64,000 nucleotides of DNA from Prevotella aff. ruminicola Tc2-24 (GCF_900110895.1 NZ_FOIQ01000003.1:248001-312000), one strand, 5' to 3'. Shown: positions 55,338-64,000, counted from the stretch's first letter. Notes: generated by a model from the letters alone, not told the origin. Made by a program: numbers and translations.

Positions 55338-55360
55338 TCTGTGAGATAAATTGTGAGGGG

Positions 55361-55527
55361 CGGTTCTCCCTTCGACAAGCTCAGGGACCGCAGTGGGGTG
55401 CTCAGAGAGCGGGGGGCGGTTCTCCCTTCGACAGGCTCAGGGACCGCTGGGGGATTGTAGGCTTAGGGGCCGTAGATGGTGAGCGGTCCTTGAGCACCCT
55501 ACCGTGGTCCCTGAGCCTGTCGAAGGG
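55361..55527. repeat. Three copies of the CCCTTCGAC-type repeat
   Basis: Two direct copies of CGGTTCTCCCTTCGACAAGC-type sequence continuing CTCAGGGACCG lie at 55361-55390 and 55417-55446; they differ by one base (AAGC versus AGGC). An inverted copy, GGTCCCTGAGCCTGTCGAAGGG less its ends, lies at 55506-55527. Direct and inverted copies together can form stems. Confidence 0.65.
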
Positions 55528-55694
55528 ACTTACGAAGAGCCTGTGGTGATATATCTTTACAAATGGGCGCTCATAACTCGCGTGGTGGGCAGGAACATGG
55601 GAATGTGGGGCGTAGACGCGAGTTTTGAACCGTTTTGATAATCAACTGATAATAAGGCGATTACACCCATGCAAGAAAGGGTCGGGATTTTACA

Positions 55695-55830
55695 GTCATG
55701 GAGATAGGGCCTATGAGTCGTGGAGATAGGGTTTACGAGTGAAAGGGATTATCTCTATACCCTATAAGAGATTATCTCCTTCTCTCGTAGATGCCATTCC
55801 TTACCGTCGTGGAGACTATCTCTTTGACTG
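55695..55830. repeat. Degenerate interspersed repeat, copy B
   Basis: Units GTCATGGAGATAGGGC (55695-55710), GTCGTGGAGATAGGGT (55717-55732) and GTGAAAGGGATTATCTCT (55739-55756) repeat the pattern seen at 20914-21034, in the same order and again next to the CCCTTCGAC repeats. It has AT- and purine-rich tandem units with inverted halves. Confidence 0.55.
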
Positions 55831-56006
55831 TTAGAAGGCACCCCTACCCCAAGTAGCCCACTTCTCTACACCGGACAGGTCGAAAGTGCACCTAAACAGG
55901 GCAAGAAGGGGACTAAAGAGCCCCCTTGGTTTTTCTAGTTTGTGACTTCAGACGAGTGCTTTTTTAGTCACTTTTTTAGGACAAAAGCACGTCACGGGAA
56001 GAGTGG

Positions 56007-56912
56007 TTACTTGGTGACACCCTCCACGGTGTAACCGGCGGTGCGGAGCAGGTGCAAGACACCCTGCTCGCCATACAGATGGGCGGCGCCGACGGCAAAG
56101 AGCGTCGGTTTCTCTGCCATGATGGCGGGCATCTTCGTCAGCCAGTCGGCATTACGTTTGTCAAGGATCTCCGCATCCTCTTCCGGCGTGTTGTCGCAGC
56201 TGTTGTTCAGCTTCGCCTCCATCGCCTTCTGGATGGCGTCAAGGTCCTGAGCAAAGAAAGCATGGACAACGTTCTCGGCCATCTCGTCCATGAAGTCGGC
56301 ATGATCGACCTGACACATCAGCAGCTCCTTCTGCCGCTCGAGCGTCTGTCCCTGGAAGAGCGTCTTGATCTGGAAGGCCACCGTCTCCAGTCCGCCCACG
56401 CCCTTACCCTGAGCCCGGGCCTCCTTCTGGAAGTAGTCGTCGAAGGTGTTCTGCAGGTTAATGCTACCACTCTTCTTCATATAAGAGAGCGCCGACAGGG
56501 TCGTGCTCAGGGCCGACGGTGTCATCCTGTTCATCTGCTGAGCTATCAGCGGGTTGGTCATGTCGAGGCCAAGCAACTGTTTCATATAGGCGTTCAGGCG
56601 TCCCATCTCGTCAGCATCCAACAGTTTGTCGAGTGCCATACCCTCGGGCAGCAGCATCGCCAGCTGAATCTGCGCCAGACTGTCGGAACCAAGCAGGTCG
56701 GCCATCACCAGTTCGCCGTACACCTGCTGGCAGTCGGCCATGACCTGACGGATGCCAGGGATGGAGTCGACGAACGACACGGGGGCCAGATGATAGGTGC
56801 CCACGATATAAGAGGGTGCGGTCAGTCCACGACCAGAGATCTTGTACAGGATCTGGGCCTGTGCGCTCATGAGTGCCACCATGAGCGTAAGTGTGAAGAT
56901 GAATCTTTTCAT
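56007..56912 (-). CDS. TraB/GumN family protein
   Basis: A 301-residue secreted protein of the TraB/PrgY/GumN family. A signal peptide ends MSAQAQ. The conserved N-terminal GTYHLAPVSFVDSIP and C-terminal LFAVGAAHLYGEQGVLHLLRTAGY contain the GxxH and AxGAxH patterns that suggest a metal-dependent hydrolase (Tiki-like). In bacteria the substrate is usually unknown. It follows the DUF6377-type regulator gene 19 bases later, on the same strand. Confidence 0.87.
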   Translation of the reverse strand: MKRFIFTLTLMVALMSAQAQILYKISGRGLTAPSYIVGTYHLAPVSFVDSIPGIRQVMADCQQVYGELVMADLLGSDSLAQIQLAMLLPEGMALDKLLDADEMGRLNAYMKQLLGLDMTNPLIAQQMNRMTPSALSTTLSALSYMKKSGSINLQNTFDDYFQKEARAQGKGVGGLETVAFQIKTLFQGQTLERQKELLMCQVDHADFMDEMAENVVHAFFAQDLDAIQKAMEAKLNNSCDNTPEEDAEILDKRNADWLTKMPAIMAEKPTLFAVGAAHLYGEQGVLHLLRTAGYTVEGVTK

Positions 56913-56931
56913 TATTGATAATATGGTTAAG

Positions 56932-58605
56932 TTATTGAATCATTCCCAACTGCTTGATGCGGCGCTCGAAGCTCTCGCGGTTGTCGAGGGCACCGTTCTT
57001 GATGCGCGCCCGATAGTTATAGATCGTGTTCACGCTGTAGTGCAGGAACTCCGCGATCTTCGAGGAGTCCTCGATACCCAGACGGATCAAGGCGAAGATA
57101 CGGATCTCCGTCGTCAGCCGGTTCTCCTCTTTCGGACGCACCTGCATGTCGGGCTGCAGCAGGGCATTGAAGTCGTTGACAAAGTTCGGGAAGAGATGCA
57201 GGAACACGGAGTCGAAGTTCTGATAGAGCTCCTCCAGCTCATGCTCCTTCAGCTCGGTCGACTTCGAGAGGCGGAACAGCTCGTCGAGCTCCTTGTTCTT
57301 CATCTTCTTGTTGACCATCTTCCGATAGTCGTCGATCTTATCGATATACTGTGAGCAGAGACTCATGAAGCGTCCGATATACTCCTCCTTCACACGGTTG
57401 CTCTCGGAGAGCTGGGAGTTCAGCATCGACAGCTCACTGTTCAGTGCCGACAACTCATCCGTCTGGGCGGCCAACTGCTGATTGGCCGACGCCAGCTCGT
57501 CGTTCGAACCCTTCAGCGCCTTACGGGCGGCATCCAGCTGACGGTTACGGCGATGGAGGAACAAGAGCACGCCGAGCAGCAGCAACGCCAGCACACTGAT
57601 GCCCACCAGGGCCATGCGCAACTGAGACGTGGTACGCTCGCTCTGACTCTTATAGTTCTTCGCGATGGTAGTAAGCAACGGAGCTATCTGCCAGTTACGC
57701 TGTCGCGACCCATACCTGTTGGCACAGTCGCTGGTAAAGCTGATATAACTCGAGGCCTTGTCGATATCGCCATTCAGCATCAACTCATTGGCCAGTTCCC
57801 ACATCGACCCCTGATCCATGGCGGCATGCCTGATATCAGCCAACACCGACTCCACCAGCCAATGCATCATCTGCACACTATCGCCCTGAATCTTGTATTC
57901 GATATAACGATAGAGAGCCACCAAGGCATAAGGGTGTGAGCCCGGCTCTACCGTTTTCAGCCACTCGTCGTTGATACGCATGGCCTCTTCCAGCCTACCC
58001 TCGCCCTGAGCGCGCTGCTCCCTGCGCAGGAAACACGACTCACTGGTCGGTGGCAGGGTAGCCATCATCAACTGCTCATAATGATAAGCCTTCTCCAGAT
58101 AGTTCTGGTGCATATAGTCCAGATGAGTATAATAAGCCAGTTCGCTATACACGTTGTTGTAAGCCTCGTAATAGGTGCCCAGTGCCAAGGTGTCGACGTT
58201 CAGGTTCTTGACAGAGTCAAGGATGCTCAGTGCTTCGTCGTACATACCGATGTTCGAACAACGGATAGCCAACTGCGAGCGACATTTAACAGCCGACGAC
58301 ACATCGCCCATGCCATCGGCCAGTGCGATACACTGACGGAGAAAGTACATGGCAGAATCACTCACGAAAGGCTTGTAAAGCTCGTACAGCTTATAGTTAC
58401 ATTGATACTTCCCTTTCGCTGAGGTCTCATACGCCAGTTCCCGTCGGGCCACGCCGATCTTCTGTTCATGAGCCGCCACATAGTCGGCAGAGTGGGCAAT
58501 GGCCTCGTCTACCGCCTTGCAATAAGACGTCAGGTCATGATGGCGAGCCGCAGAGCCGACACCCACGACCGTCAGCAGCACCGAGAGCAACAGTATCTTC
58601 TTCAT
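56932..58605 (-). CDS. DUF6377-like transmembrane regulator with TPR-like sensor and C-terminal helix-turn-helix
   Basis: A 557-residue protein. After the signal peptide, a periplasmic helical TPR-like region spans about 22-330, a transmembrane helix (LRMALVGISVLALLLLGVLLFL) at about 340-360, then a coiled coil (about 365-415) and a C-terminal domain (RLTTEIRIFALIRLGIEDSSKIAEFLHYSVNTIYNYRARIKN) with a LuxR-like helix-turn-helix. This layout matches DUF6377 regulators of Bacteroidales, often near carbohydrate genes. The start at 58605 follows the promoter at 58626-58657 and is preferred to a much longer open frame. It may control the beta-glucan genes next door. Confidence 0.8.
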   Translation of the reverse strand: MKKILLLSVLLTVVGVGSAARHHDLTSYCKAVDEAIAHSADYVAAHEQKIGVARRELAYETSAKGKYQCNYKLYELYKPFVSDSAMYFLRQCIALADGMGDVSSAVKCRSQLAIRCSNIGMYDEALSILDSVKNLNVDTLALGTYYEAYNNVYSELAYYTHLDYMHQNYLEKAYHYEQLMMATLPPTSESCFLRREQRAQGEGRLEEAMRINDEWLKTVEPGSHPYALVALYRYIEYKIQGDSVQMMHWLVESVLADIRHAAMDQGSMWELANELMLNGDIDKASSYISFTSDCANRYGSRQRNWQIAPLLTTIAKNYKSQSERTTSQLRMALVGISVLALLLLGVLLFLHRRNRQLDAARKALKGSNDELASANQQLAAQTDELSALNSELSMLNSQLSESNRVKEEYIGRFMSLCSQYIDKIDDYRKMVNKKMKNKELDELFRLSKSTELKEHELEELYQNFDSVFLHLFPNFVNDFNALLQPDMQVRPKEENRLTTEIRIFALIRLGIEDSSKIAEFLHYSVNTIYNYRARIKNGALDNRESFERRIKQLGMIQ

Positions 58606-58625
58606 TGTTTCTACTTTACGTGGGA

Positions 58626-58657
58626 CAAAGATACGAATAAGCGAGAGAAAAACCAAA
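58626..58657 (-). promoter_or_regulatory. Promoter of the DUF6377-type regulator
   Basis: On the minus strand TTTG (58654-58657) is followed after 20 bases by TATCTTTG (58626-58633), a very good Bacteroidetes promoter, 20 bases before the start. It lies within the repeat at 58630-58687. Confidence 0.7.
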
Positions 58658-58810
58658 TTTATTTGGATTTTTCCGAGCGTGAGTATCTTCGTGCTCGCAG
58701 AGCACAGAGATACGAAAAGTTGAGAGAGTTTATAACAAAAGAGACATCTCTCGAGACGGAGTATCTTCGCGATTAGAATCGCAGAGGTACGAATAAGCGA
58801 GAGAAAAAGA
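58630..58810. repeat. Tandem promoter-like inverted repeats
   Basis: A first element (58630-58687) runs from GATACGAATAAGCGAGAG through CCAAATTTATTTGG to GAGTATC and is an imperfect inverted repeat. A second degenerate copy lies at 58709-58765 (GATAC to GTATC), and a third half-copy at 58788-58808 repeats 21 bases of the first exactly (TACGAATAAGCGAGAGAAAA and one more A). Together they resemble multiplied promoter units in the gap between the GH3 gene and the regulator. Confidence 0.6.
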
Positions 58811-58907
58811 AGTCCGGGAAAGCATTCTTTCCCAGACTTCCTCTTGTCAACTCCTAAAAACAATCTTCCAATTACCAACTTCTATCAATATATGCATTCT
58901 AAATTCA

Positions 58908-61190
58908 TCATTCCAATCTGAATATATACTTGGCAGGCAAGCGGTCGGAGGCAGAGCCTACGAGAGCCTCAAACTCACCCGGCTCGGCCTTCCAAGCCTG
59001 GGTATCCTCATCATAGAAACTCAGGGCGTCACGACCTATCGTAAGCTTCACATCAGTGGTCTCGCCCGGCTGGAGGAACACCTTCTGGAAGGCCTTCAAC
59101 TCCTTCACGGGTCGGTCGACCGAGGCTTTCTTGTCTGCGATATAGAGCTGGACGGTCTCGCTGCCAGCCCGGCGACCGGTATTGGTGACACTCACGGTGA
59201 AGGTGATCTGCTCATCAGCGGTGAGACGCTGTCTGTCGGCGGTGAGCTTACCAAACTTAAACGTGGTATAGCTCAGGCCATGACCGAAGGCGAAGAGCGG
59301 ACGCACCTTCTGCTTGTCGGTCCAACGATACCCCACATAGACACCCTCCTTGTACGTCTCGTCGATTACCTGATGGTCGTCGCGCCACGTACCAGGATAG
59401 GTGTTCAAGGCATGAGCACCACAGTCCTCCAGACGCTGATACCAGGTGAAGGGCAGTTTGCCGGAAGGGTTCACGTCGCCCATCAGCACAGACGCCAGAG
59501 CCTCACCGGCCTCGGAACCGATAAACCAGCCCTGCACGACGGCAGGCACCTTGTTGAGCCAAGGCATGGCGACAGCATTGCCAGAGATGTTGACATAGAC
59601 GATGTGCTTGTTGACTGCGAGGAGCGCCTCGAGGAGCTCATCCTGTCCGTAAGGCAGACCATACTGCCGACGGTCGTGTCCCTCACTGTCCTGATAGTCG
59701 CTCTTGTTAAGTCCACCGAAGAAGATGACCACATCGGCCTCCTTGGCCTTGACCACAGCCTCAGTCCTCAGTTCCTCGGCCGAACGAGCCTCATAGAGCG
59801 AGCGCCCCACGGTCACACCATCGTAGCTCTGGATGGTGTCACCGACATAGCCACGGGCGTAGGAACATTGAGCTTTGAACTTTGAGCATCTGGCCTGAAT
59901 GGCATCAAGGGGGAGAATCTCACGCTGAACCTTCAACGAGGAAGAGCCTCCGCCGACCGTCATCATCTTGATGGCGTTCTCGCCGACCACGAGGATACGT
60001 TTCTTCTTTGAGAGATCAAGAGGTAGTAGCGGAGCGGTCTCCCTTTTCCCCCCAGCCTTGGCCACTCTTCCATTCTTCAACAGTACGATACCCTCCTGGG
60101 CAATCCTCAGGGCTGCGTCGTAATGACTCTCCGAGCAGAGGAAACCAAACGGTTTCTCGCGCCTCATCGTCGTACGATAGAACAGGCGGAGCACACGGCG
60201 CACCTTCTCGTCGAGCTCTTTCGTGGTGTATCTACCCTCACGGATGGCCTGCTTATAGGCTTCGGCCAGATGATAACTATCGTAGGCATTGGTGCGCCCC
60301 ATGGTCAGTCCGTCGGTCCAGGTTCCGAACTCAAGATCGAGCCCATTGGTGACGGCCTCGTCGGTATCGTGACAACCACCCCAGTCGCTGATGACCACAC
60401 CGTCGAAGCCCCAGTCTTGTTTCAGTATCTTGTTGAGCAGGATGCTATTATGACAATTGTGTTGGTTCCGATAGAGGTTATAGGCACCCATGATGGCCCA
60501 TGCCCCACCCTCTGTCACCGCTGCCTTGAAGGCAGGCAGGTAGATCTCGTGGAGAGCACGGTCGCTCACGACGACATTCACCTGATGGCGATACTCCTCA
60601 TCGTTGTTCAGGGCATAGTGCTTCACACAGGCGGCCACGCCCTTCGACTGGAGGCCCTGCACATAGGGCACCACCATACGGGAGGCGAGCAGGGGGTCCT
60701 CACCCATATATTCGAAGTTACGTCCGCCGAGAGGCGTACGATAGATATTGACACCCGGACCGAGGATGACACTCTTCTTACGATAGAGGGCCTCCTCACC
60801 GAGGCTCTCGCCATAGAGACGGGCCATCTGAGGGTTCCATGTGGCCGCCAGACAGGTCAGCGCAGGAAAGGCTACGCACGAGTCGTTGGTCTGTCCGGCC
60901 TGCACCCATTCATCCCAAAGCACATCTGGGCGCACGCCATGAGGACCGTCATCAGTCCAGAGGTCAGGGAAGCCCAGGCGCTTCACACCAGGACTGGAGA
61001 ACTTAGACTGTGCATGGATCACGGCGATCTTCTCGTCGAGCGTCATCCGGGCCAGGGCATCCTCAATGCGCTGCTCCACAGGCTTCGACTCGTCGAGATA
61101 GACAGGCACAGACTGTGCCTCGCCTAAAGAGGAATGGCCGATAAGGATTGTGCAACCGACCAGAATTCTCCTGTATGTCTTACTAATCAT
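58908..61190 (-). CDS. Glycoside hydrolase family 3 beta-glucosidase
   Basis: A 760-residue secreted enzyme releasing glucose from beta-linked oligosaccharides. A signal peptide ends GEAQ. The GH3 N-terminal domain has CVKHYALNN (about 188-196) and the nucleophile Asp269 in FDGVVISDWGG; the C-terminal alpha/beta sandwich and a fibronectin III-like domain (TVSVTNTGRRAGSETVQLYI) follow. Full length for the BglX group. It follows the GH5 gene by 37 bases, as the last gene of the cluster. Confidence 0.93.
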   Translation of the reverse strand: MISKTYRRILVGCTILIGHSSLGEAQSVPVYLDESKPVEQRIEDALARMTLDEKIAVIHAQSKFSSPGVKRLGFPDLWTDDGPHGVRPDVLWDEWVQAGQTNDSCVAFPALTCLAATWNPQMARLYGESLGEEALYRKKSVILGPGVNIYRTPLGGRNFEYMGEDPLLASRMVVPYVQGLQSKGVAACVKHYALNNDEEYRHQVNVVVSDRALHEIYLPAFKAAVTEGGAWAIMGAYNLYRNQHNCHNSILLNKILKQDWGFDGVVISDWGGCHDTDEAVTNGLDLEFGTWTDGLTMGRTNAYDSYHLAEAYKQAIREGRYTTKELDEKVRRVLRLFYRTTMRREKPFGFLCSESHYDAALRIAQEGIVLLKNGRVAKAGGKRETAPLLPLDLSKKKRILVVGENAIKMMTVGGGSSSLKVQREILPLDAIQARCSKFKAQCSYARGYVGDTIQSYDGVTVGRSLYEARSAEELRTEAVVKAKEADVVIFFGGLNKSDYQDSEGHDRRQYGLPYGQDELLEALLAVNKHIVYVNISGNAVAMPWLNKVPAVVQGWFIGSEAGEALASVLMGDVNPSGKLPFTWYQRLEDCGAHALNTYPGTWRDDHQVIDETYKEGVYVGYRWTDKQKVRPLFAFGHGLSYTTFKFGKLTADRQRLTADEQITFTVSVTNTGRRAGSETVQLYIADKKASVDRPVKELKAFQKVFLQPGETTDVKLTIGRDALSFYDEDTQAWKAEPGEFEALVGSASDRLPAKYIFRLE

Positions 61191-61227
61191 ATTATCCTAA
61201 CTTTTATTTCTTGGTTCTTAACTTCTG

Positions 61228-62469
61228 TCACTCCTTCATCCCCATCGTTCGGATATAATCCGTCTGAGGATGGCAGTTCTCAATGCGACAGTTCTCGGCG
61301 AACTGCATGAGCAGTTCACGGAAACGAGTCTGGTCGGGACGTGCCTCTCGCCATTCTTGATAGGTATTGCGCGAAGTCTCAGCGTATCTGACGACGATGC
61401 TATCCCACCCGTCAGGGCGCTGGATACCCATCATACATGAGTTGTCCACCTTCTTATAGGGCCAGAAGGTATAGCCGATGTTCACCTCCTTAAGCACATG
61501 CACGAAGTCACTCTGCCACTCCATGGTATTATGCCCGAACTCACCCATATACATGGGGCGGTTGACCGAGTCGCGGAAGTGGATATAATGAGCGATGGCC
61601 TCCTTGGTGGCCGGTCCTCCGTAACGATGACAGGTATACATCAGCTTGTCGTCGTAACTGGTATCGTCGAGCATCCAGAAGAAACTGTTCCAGTGTGCGC
61701 CACCCAACAAGATGATATGATTCTTATCAACCTCCCGGATAGCCTTCACACAACGCTTGTAGAGAGGCTGCAACAAAGTATAGAGAGAATCCTTGTTGGC
61801 GAAATAATGTGCGATGGGCTCGTTCATGAGCTCATATCCGAGGATCGTGGGTTCGTCCTTATAGCGCCCGGCAATCTCGCACCAGATGTCACAGAACAGT
61901 TGCTGACTCTTCTCACTCTCGAACAGCCAAGGATAGCCATGCCCGTCGTCGATATTATCACCCGTCTGTCCACCGGGACAGTCGTGCATGTCGAGGATCA
62001 GATACAGATTGTTGGCCTTGCACCAGCTGACCACCGAATCAATGCGCTCATAACCATCCTTCTCACCCGTCTGTCCCATATAGTCCTCGTCGGTGAAGAG
62101 CTTATAGTTGAACGGCAGCCGAATGGTATTTGCGCCCTGACTGGCGATGAAATTGATATCAGCACGGGTCACGTAGTTATCCTTGAATCGCTGCCAGAAC
62201 GCTGCCGTGAAGTCTGGTCCCACAGCCTCCTTGAACATCAAGTCTATCATCCAGGCCGAGTTGGTGCGACTAAACCCGAACATATAGCCTTCAGGATTGA
62301 GCCAGTTACCCAGGTTTGTACCCTGAATAAAGAGCTTTTCGCCATTAGGTTTGATCAGGTCATGCCCTTTTATGGTTACAAATCCCGCATCGCCTTTCTG
62401 TCCGCTGCCAGCAGTACAAGCAGCAAGCAGAAGCACGATGAGGTATAAGAAAGACTTTTTCATCATCAA
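61228..62469 (-). CDS. Glycoside hydrolase family 5 lipoprotein (glucanase)
   Basis: A 413-residue lipoprotein with lipobox LLLAAC (Cys18). The GH5 domain has FIQGTNLGNWLNPEGYMFGF at the start, the acid/base Glu217 in YELMNEP and the nucleophile Glu310 in MYMGEFG. The enzyme should hydrolyse beta-glucan at the cell surface; the subfamily cannot be set from sequence alone. It directly abuts the GH16 gene (the start follows the GH16 stop with no gap) and precedes GH3. Confidence 0.9.
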   Translation of the reverse strand: MMMKKSFLYLIVLLLAACTAGSGQKGDAGFVTIKGHDLIKPNGEKLFIQGTNLGNWLNPEGYMFGFSRTNSAWMIDLMFKEAVGPDFTAAFWQRFKDNYVTRADINFIASQGANTIRLPFNYKLFTDEDYMGQTGEKDGYERIDSVVSWCKANNLYLILDMHDCPGGQTGDNIDDGHGYPWLFESEKSQQLFCDIWCEIAGRYKDEPTILGYELMNEPIAHYFANKDSLYTLLQPLYKRCVKAIREVDKNHIILLGGAHWNSFFWMLDDTSYDDKLMYTCHRYGGPATKEAIAHYIHFRDSVNRPMYMGEFGHNTMEWQSDFVHVLKEVNIGYTFWPYKKVDNSCMMGIQRPDGWDSIVVRYAETSRNTYQEWREARPDQTRFRELLMQFAENCRIENCHPQTDYIRTMGMKE

Positions 62470-63573
62470 TTACTTCTTTTGGAATACACGCACATAGTCT
62501 ACTTCCATGGTGGCAGGCAGGGCACCCTCGTCAACGCCTTGAGCACCGCCCCAGTCGCCACCCCACGCCAGATTGAGGATCACATAGAAAGGCTCATCAT
62601 AGGGCCAATCGTCTCTACCCAGTCCTCGGTTGTCGTAGCTGAGCTGAACCTTACCATCCACATAGGTGGTGATATTATTGGCCGTCCAGAGGATCGCATA
62701 AGTATGGAACTCACCCTCGGCACCTGCACACTTCATCTCGTGGGTAACCTGCGTGTTGTTCGAATGCACATGTGCATTGGCATGCAGGCTCGACGATACG
62801 TAGTCGGGGTGATAGCCCACCTCTTCCATGATATCAATCTCACCATCGGCAGGCCATGAGCGGAAATTCACAGGCATCATCCAGAAGGCAGGCCATGTGC
62901 CTTTGCCCTTTGGCAGTTTGATGCTAGCCTCAATATAACCGTAGGTCCAGCCCTGCTTCACCTTGGCATACACACGTCCGGAGTAAACCTTACCATTCTC
63001 CTTCAGAGCCGTGATGCGCAGGGTTCCGTTCTTGACCTGAGTCACCAGCGCGCCGTCAGGAGTCTTGTGATTCACGTAGTTCTGCATTTCATGGTTCACC
63101 CATCCCGAGTTCTTCACCTCATGGGTCCAATCGTCGGCATTCAGTTCCGACCCCGTCTCGAACTCATCCTGCCATACCAGTGTATAACCATCGGGGGCAT
63201 GATAAGCCGGCTTCTCTGCAGCGGCCTGTGTAATACGGATGCTCTTTCGGGCGACACCCGACATGATGACAACGTTACCTGCACGCTCCGTGGTATTGGG
63301 GTTCTCGGGCACGATGACTGATACCGTACCCATCTGACTTGACGAGTTCTGGGCAGATACCTTCATGAAGTCACCTTCTGCATAGGCACCCCATTCCTGG
63401 CCGGTGGTGGTCACGCTGATGGTATAAGAGCCCCCAGTTGCAGGTGCACTGATGGACTCCACCGAAGTGGTGATTGACGGAGCAACGGGCTCCGGTTCAT
63501 CGCCACCCCCACCGCAGCCCCAAAGGGCCACGGTGAGTGAGAGCAATAGCGTGTTAAGCATGCAACGTTTCAT
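62470..63573 (-). CDS. Glycoside hydrolase family 16 lipoprotein with BACON domain (endo-beta-glucanase)
   Basis: A 367-residue lipoprotein (lipobox LWGC, Cys20). A BACON domain (about 35-118) precedes the GH16 catalytic domain (about 125-367) with GEIDIMEEVG, in which Glu245 is the nucleophile and Glu250 the acid/base. Such enzymes cut mixed-linkage beta-glucan or laminarin at the surface. It is 11 bases after the partial gene at the right edge. Substrate specificity between laminarin and mixed-linkage glucan is not certain. Confidence 0.92.
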   Translation of the reverse strand: MKRCMLNTLLLSLTVALWGCGGGGDEPEPVAPSITTSVESISAPATGGSYTISVTTTGQEWGAYAEGDFMKVSAQNSSSQMGTVSVIVPENPNTTERAGNVVIMSGVARKSIRITQAAAEKPAYHAPDGYTLVWQDEFETGSELNADDWTHEVKNSGWVNHEMQNYVNHKTPDGALVTQVKNGTLRITALKENGKVYSGRVYAKVKQGWTYGYIEASIKLPKGKGTWPAFWMMPVNFRSWPADGEIDIMEEVGYHPDYVSSSLHANAHVHSNNTQVTHEMKCAGAEGEFHTYAILWTANNITTYVDGKVQLSYDNRGLGRDDWPYDEPFYVILNLAWGGDWGGAQGVDEGALPATMEVDYVRVFQKK

Positions 63574-63584
63574 TAATTATTCTG

Positions 63585-64000
63585 TTATTGAGCTTCTATA
63601 AGCGTAATCTTACTTATCTTGATGTTGGTGCCTGCGGGCGAACCTCCGAAGTCGAAGAACAGTCGGACGGCATCGGCATCCTTGCCCTCTTTCAGAGTAG
63701 CACCCTTCAGAACGAACTCGAACGGTTTGCCGCCTTGGATATCGTGACGACCCTCACAGAAGAAGTTGGTATCGCCAGCATCGGTCAGTTTGATGGTTAC
63801 GCCAGGACAATCATCGTCGGCCTCAACGACCATCTTAAAGTGATATGCCTTAGCAGCTGATGCCGTGAGCTTGGTATCGATATGAAACTGACCTTGCCAC
63901 TGACTGCCACCCATGCCCTCAGGCAGTGTGATCTCGTAAGTGTCGCCGCTGTGCTTTGCCACAGGCTGTGTGGGCAGTGCTGTCCAACTGTCGTCGGCGA
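63585..64000 (-). CDS. Partial protein, C-terminal carbohydrate-binding-like domain (probable surface glycan-binding protein)
   Basis: The reading frame runs off the window's right edge; only the C-terminal ~138 residues are present. The sequence (YEITLPEGMGGSQWQGQFHI, FKMVVEADDDCPGVTIKL, VRLFFDFGGSPAGTNIKISK) resembles a CBM4/9-like beta-sandwich such as those in surface glycan-binding proteins of beta-glucan loci. It lies directly upstream of GH16 on the same strand. The likely upstream SusC/SusD genes are outside the window. Confidence 0.65.
   Translation of the reverse strand, partial: ADDSWTALPTQPVAKHSGDTYEITLPEGMGGSQWQGQFHIDTKLTASAAKAYHFKMVVEADDDCPGVTIKLTDAGDTNFFCEGRHDIQGGKPFEFVLKGATLKEGKDADAVRLFFDFGGSPAGTNIKISKITLIEAQ

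Larger units (their letters stand above)
55338..56006. other. Repeat-rich intergenic region
   Basis: No gene is credible in this region. It holds three CCCTTCGAC-type copies (55361-55527) and the degenerate GATAGGG/GGGATTATCTC repeat (55695-55830), the same two repeat types as at 20.9-21.2 kb. The remainder, up to the TraB/GumN gene, has no recognised feature. Confidence 0.6.

Noticed and set aside
58606..58878. N-terminal extension of the DUF6377-type protein to 58878
   Set aside because: It would translate the promoter and repeats; the signal peptide starts at 58605 and a good promoter lies just upstream.
60123..61127. Long plus-strand open frame of 334 codons opposite the GH3 gene
   Set aside because: The opposite strand encodes a complete GH3 enzyme with catalytic motifs; this translation has no signal, domain or sensible composition.

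Overview
The window looks like a chromosomal segment of a Bacteroidales member, most likely a Prevotella-type gut or oral species. The evidence is the Bacteroidetes promoter pattern (TTTG, 19-20 bases, TAnnTTTG) before many genes, A-rich start regions without strong Shine-Dalgarno sites, TonB-dependent receptors of the Oar and OMP_b-brl_3 kinds, LytS/LytTR two-component pairs, BACON and DUF5689 lipoproteins, and a polysaccharide-utilisation cluster. No replication origin, rRNA, CRISPR array, transposase or integrase was seen.

Layout. 1-8000: a small lipoprotein, a GuaD-like deaminase, panE, then a rightward run dxs-trkA-trkH-manA. 8105-9976: a leftward ATPase plus DUF4435 pair resembling the PARIS anti-phage system. 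10567-20769: an AT-richer rightward island with a MacB/FtsX-type permease lacking an ATPase, an HlyD-type adaptor, an anchored protein, an O-antigen-ligase/TPR protein, two small Gly/Ala-rich secreted peptides, three small membrane proteins (one SpoIIM-like, one YIP1-like), a 950-residue transglutaminase/lectin/discoidin lipoprotein and a 58-residue Cys-containing peptide with a GG-like leader. I read this as a candidate peptide (bacteriocin or RiPP-like) secretion and self-protection locus; its function is inferred. 20770-21539 is rich in palindromes and repeats.

21540-25546: a hypothetical gene, glyS with an FKBP lipoprotein, a secreted hypothetical protein and tRNA-Val. 25545-32336: a complete leftward thiamine operon (thiS-thiE-thiG-thiC-thiF-thiH-thiE2-thiD) behind a TPP riboswitch with a terminator-type expression platform. 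32412-38459: a secreted endonuclease I, an OB-fold/BACON lipoprotein and an Oar-like TonB-dependent receptor, possibly an extracellular nucleic-acid scavenging set. 38601-41709: hpt-adk-obgE-pgeF. 41864-45569: nnr, a DUF4831 protein and class II aldolase.

45762-52266: two LytS/LytTR pairs on either side of a TonB-receptor-like outer-membrane protein. 52333-55236: a tandemly duplicated two-gene module (B-A) of unknown function around a third lipoprotein, with a 26-bp scar copied from the end of the neighbouring lytTR gene. 55237-56006: a second repeat-rich gap related to the one at 20.9 kb. 56007-58605: a TraB/GumN protein and a DUF6377-type regulator. 58908-64000: a leftward beta-glucan utilisation cluster (partial glycan-binding protein, GH16, GH5, GH3) that runs off the right edge.
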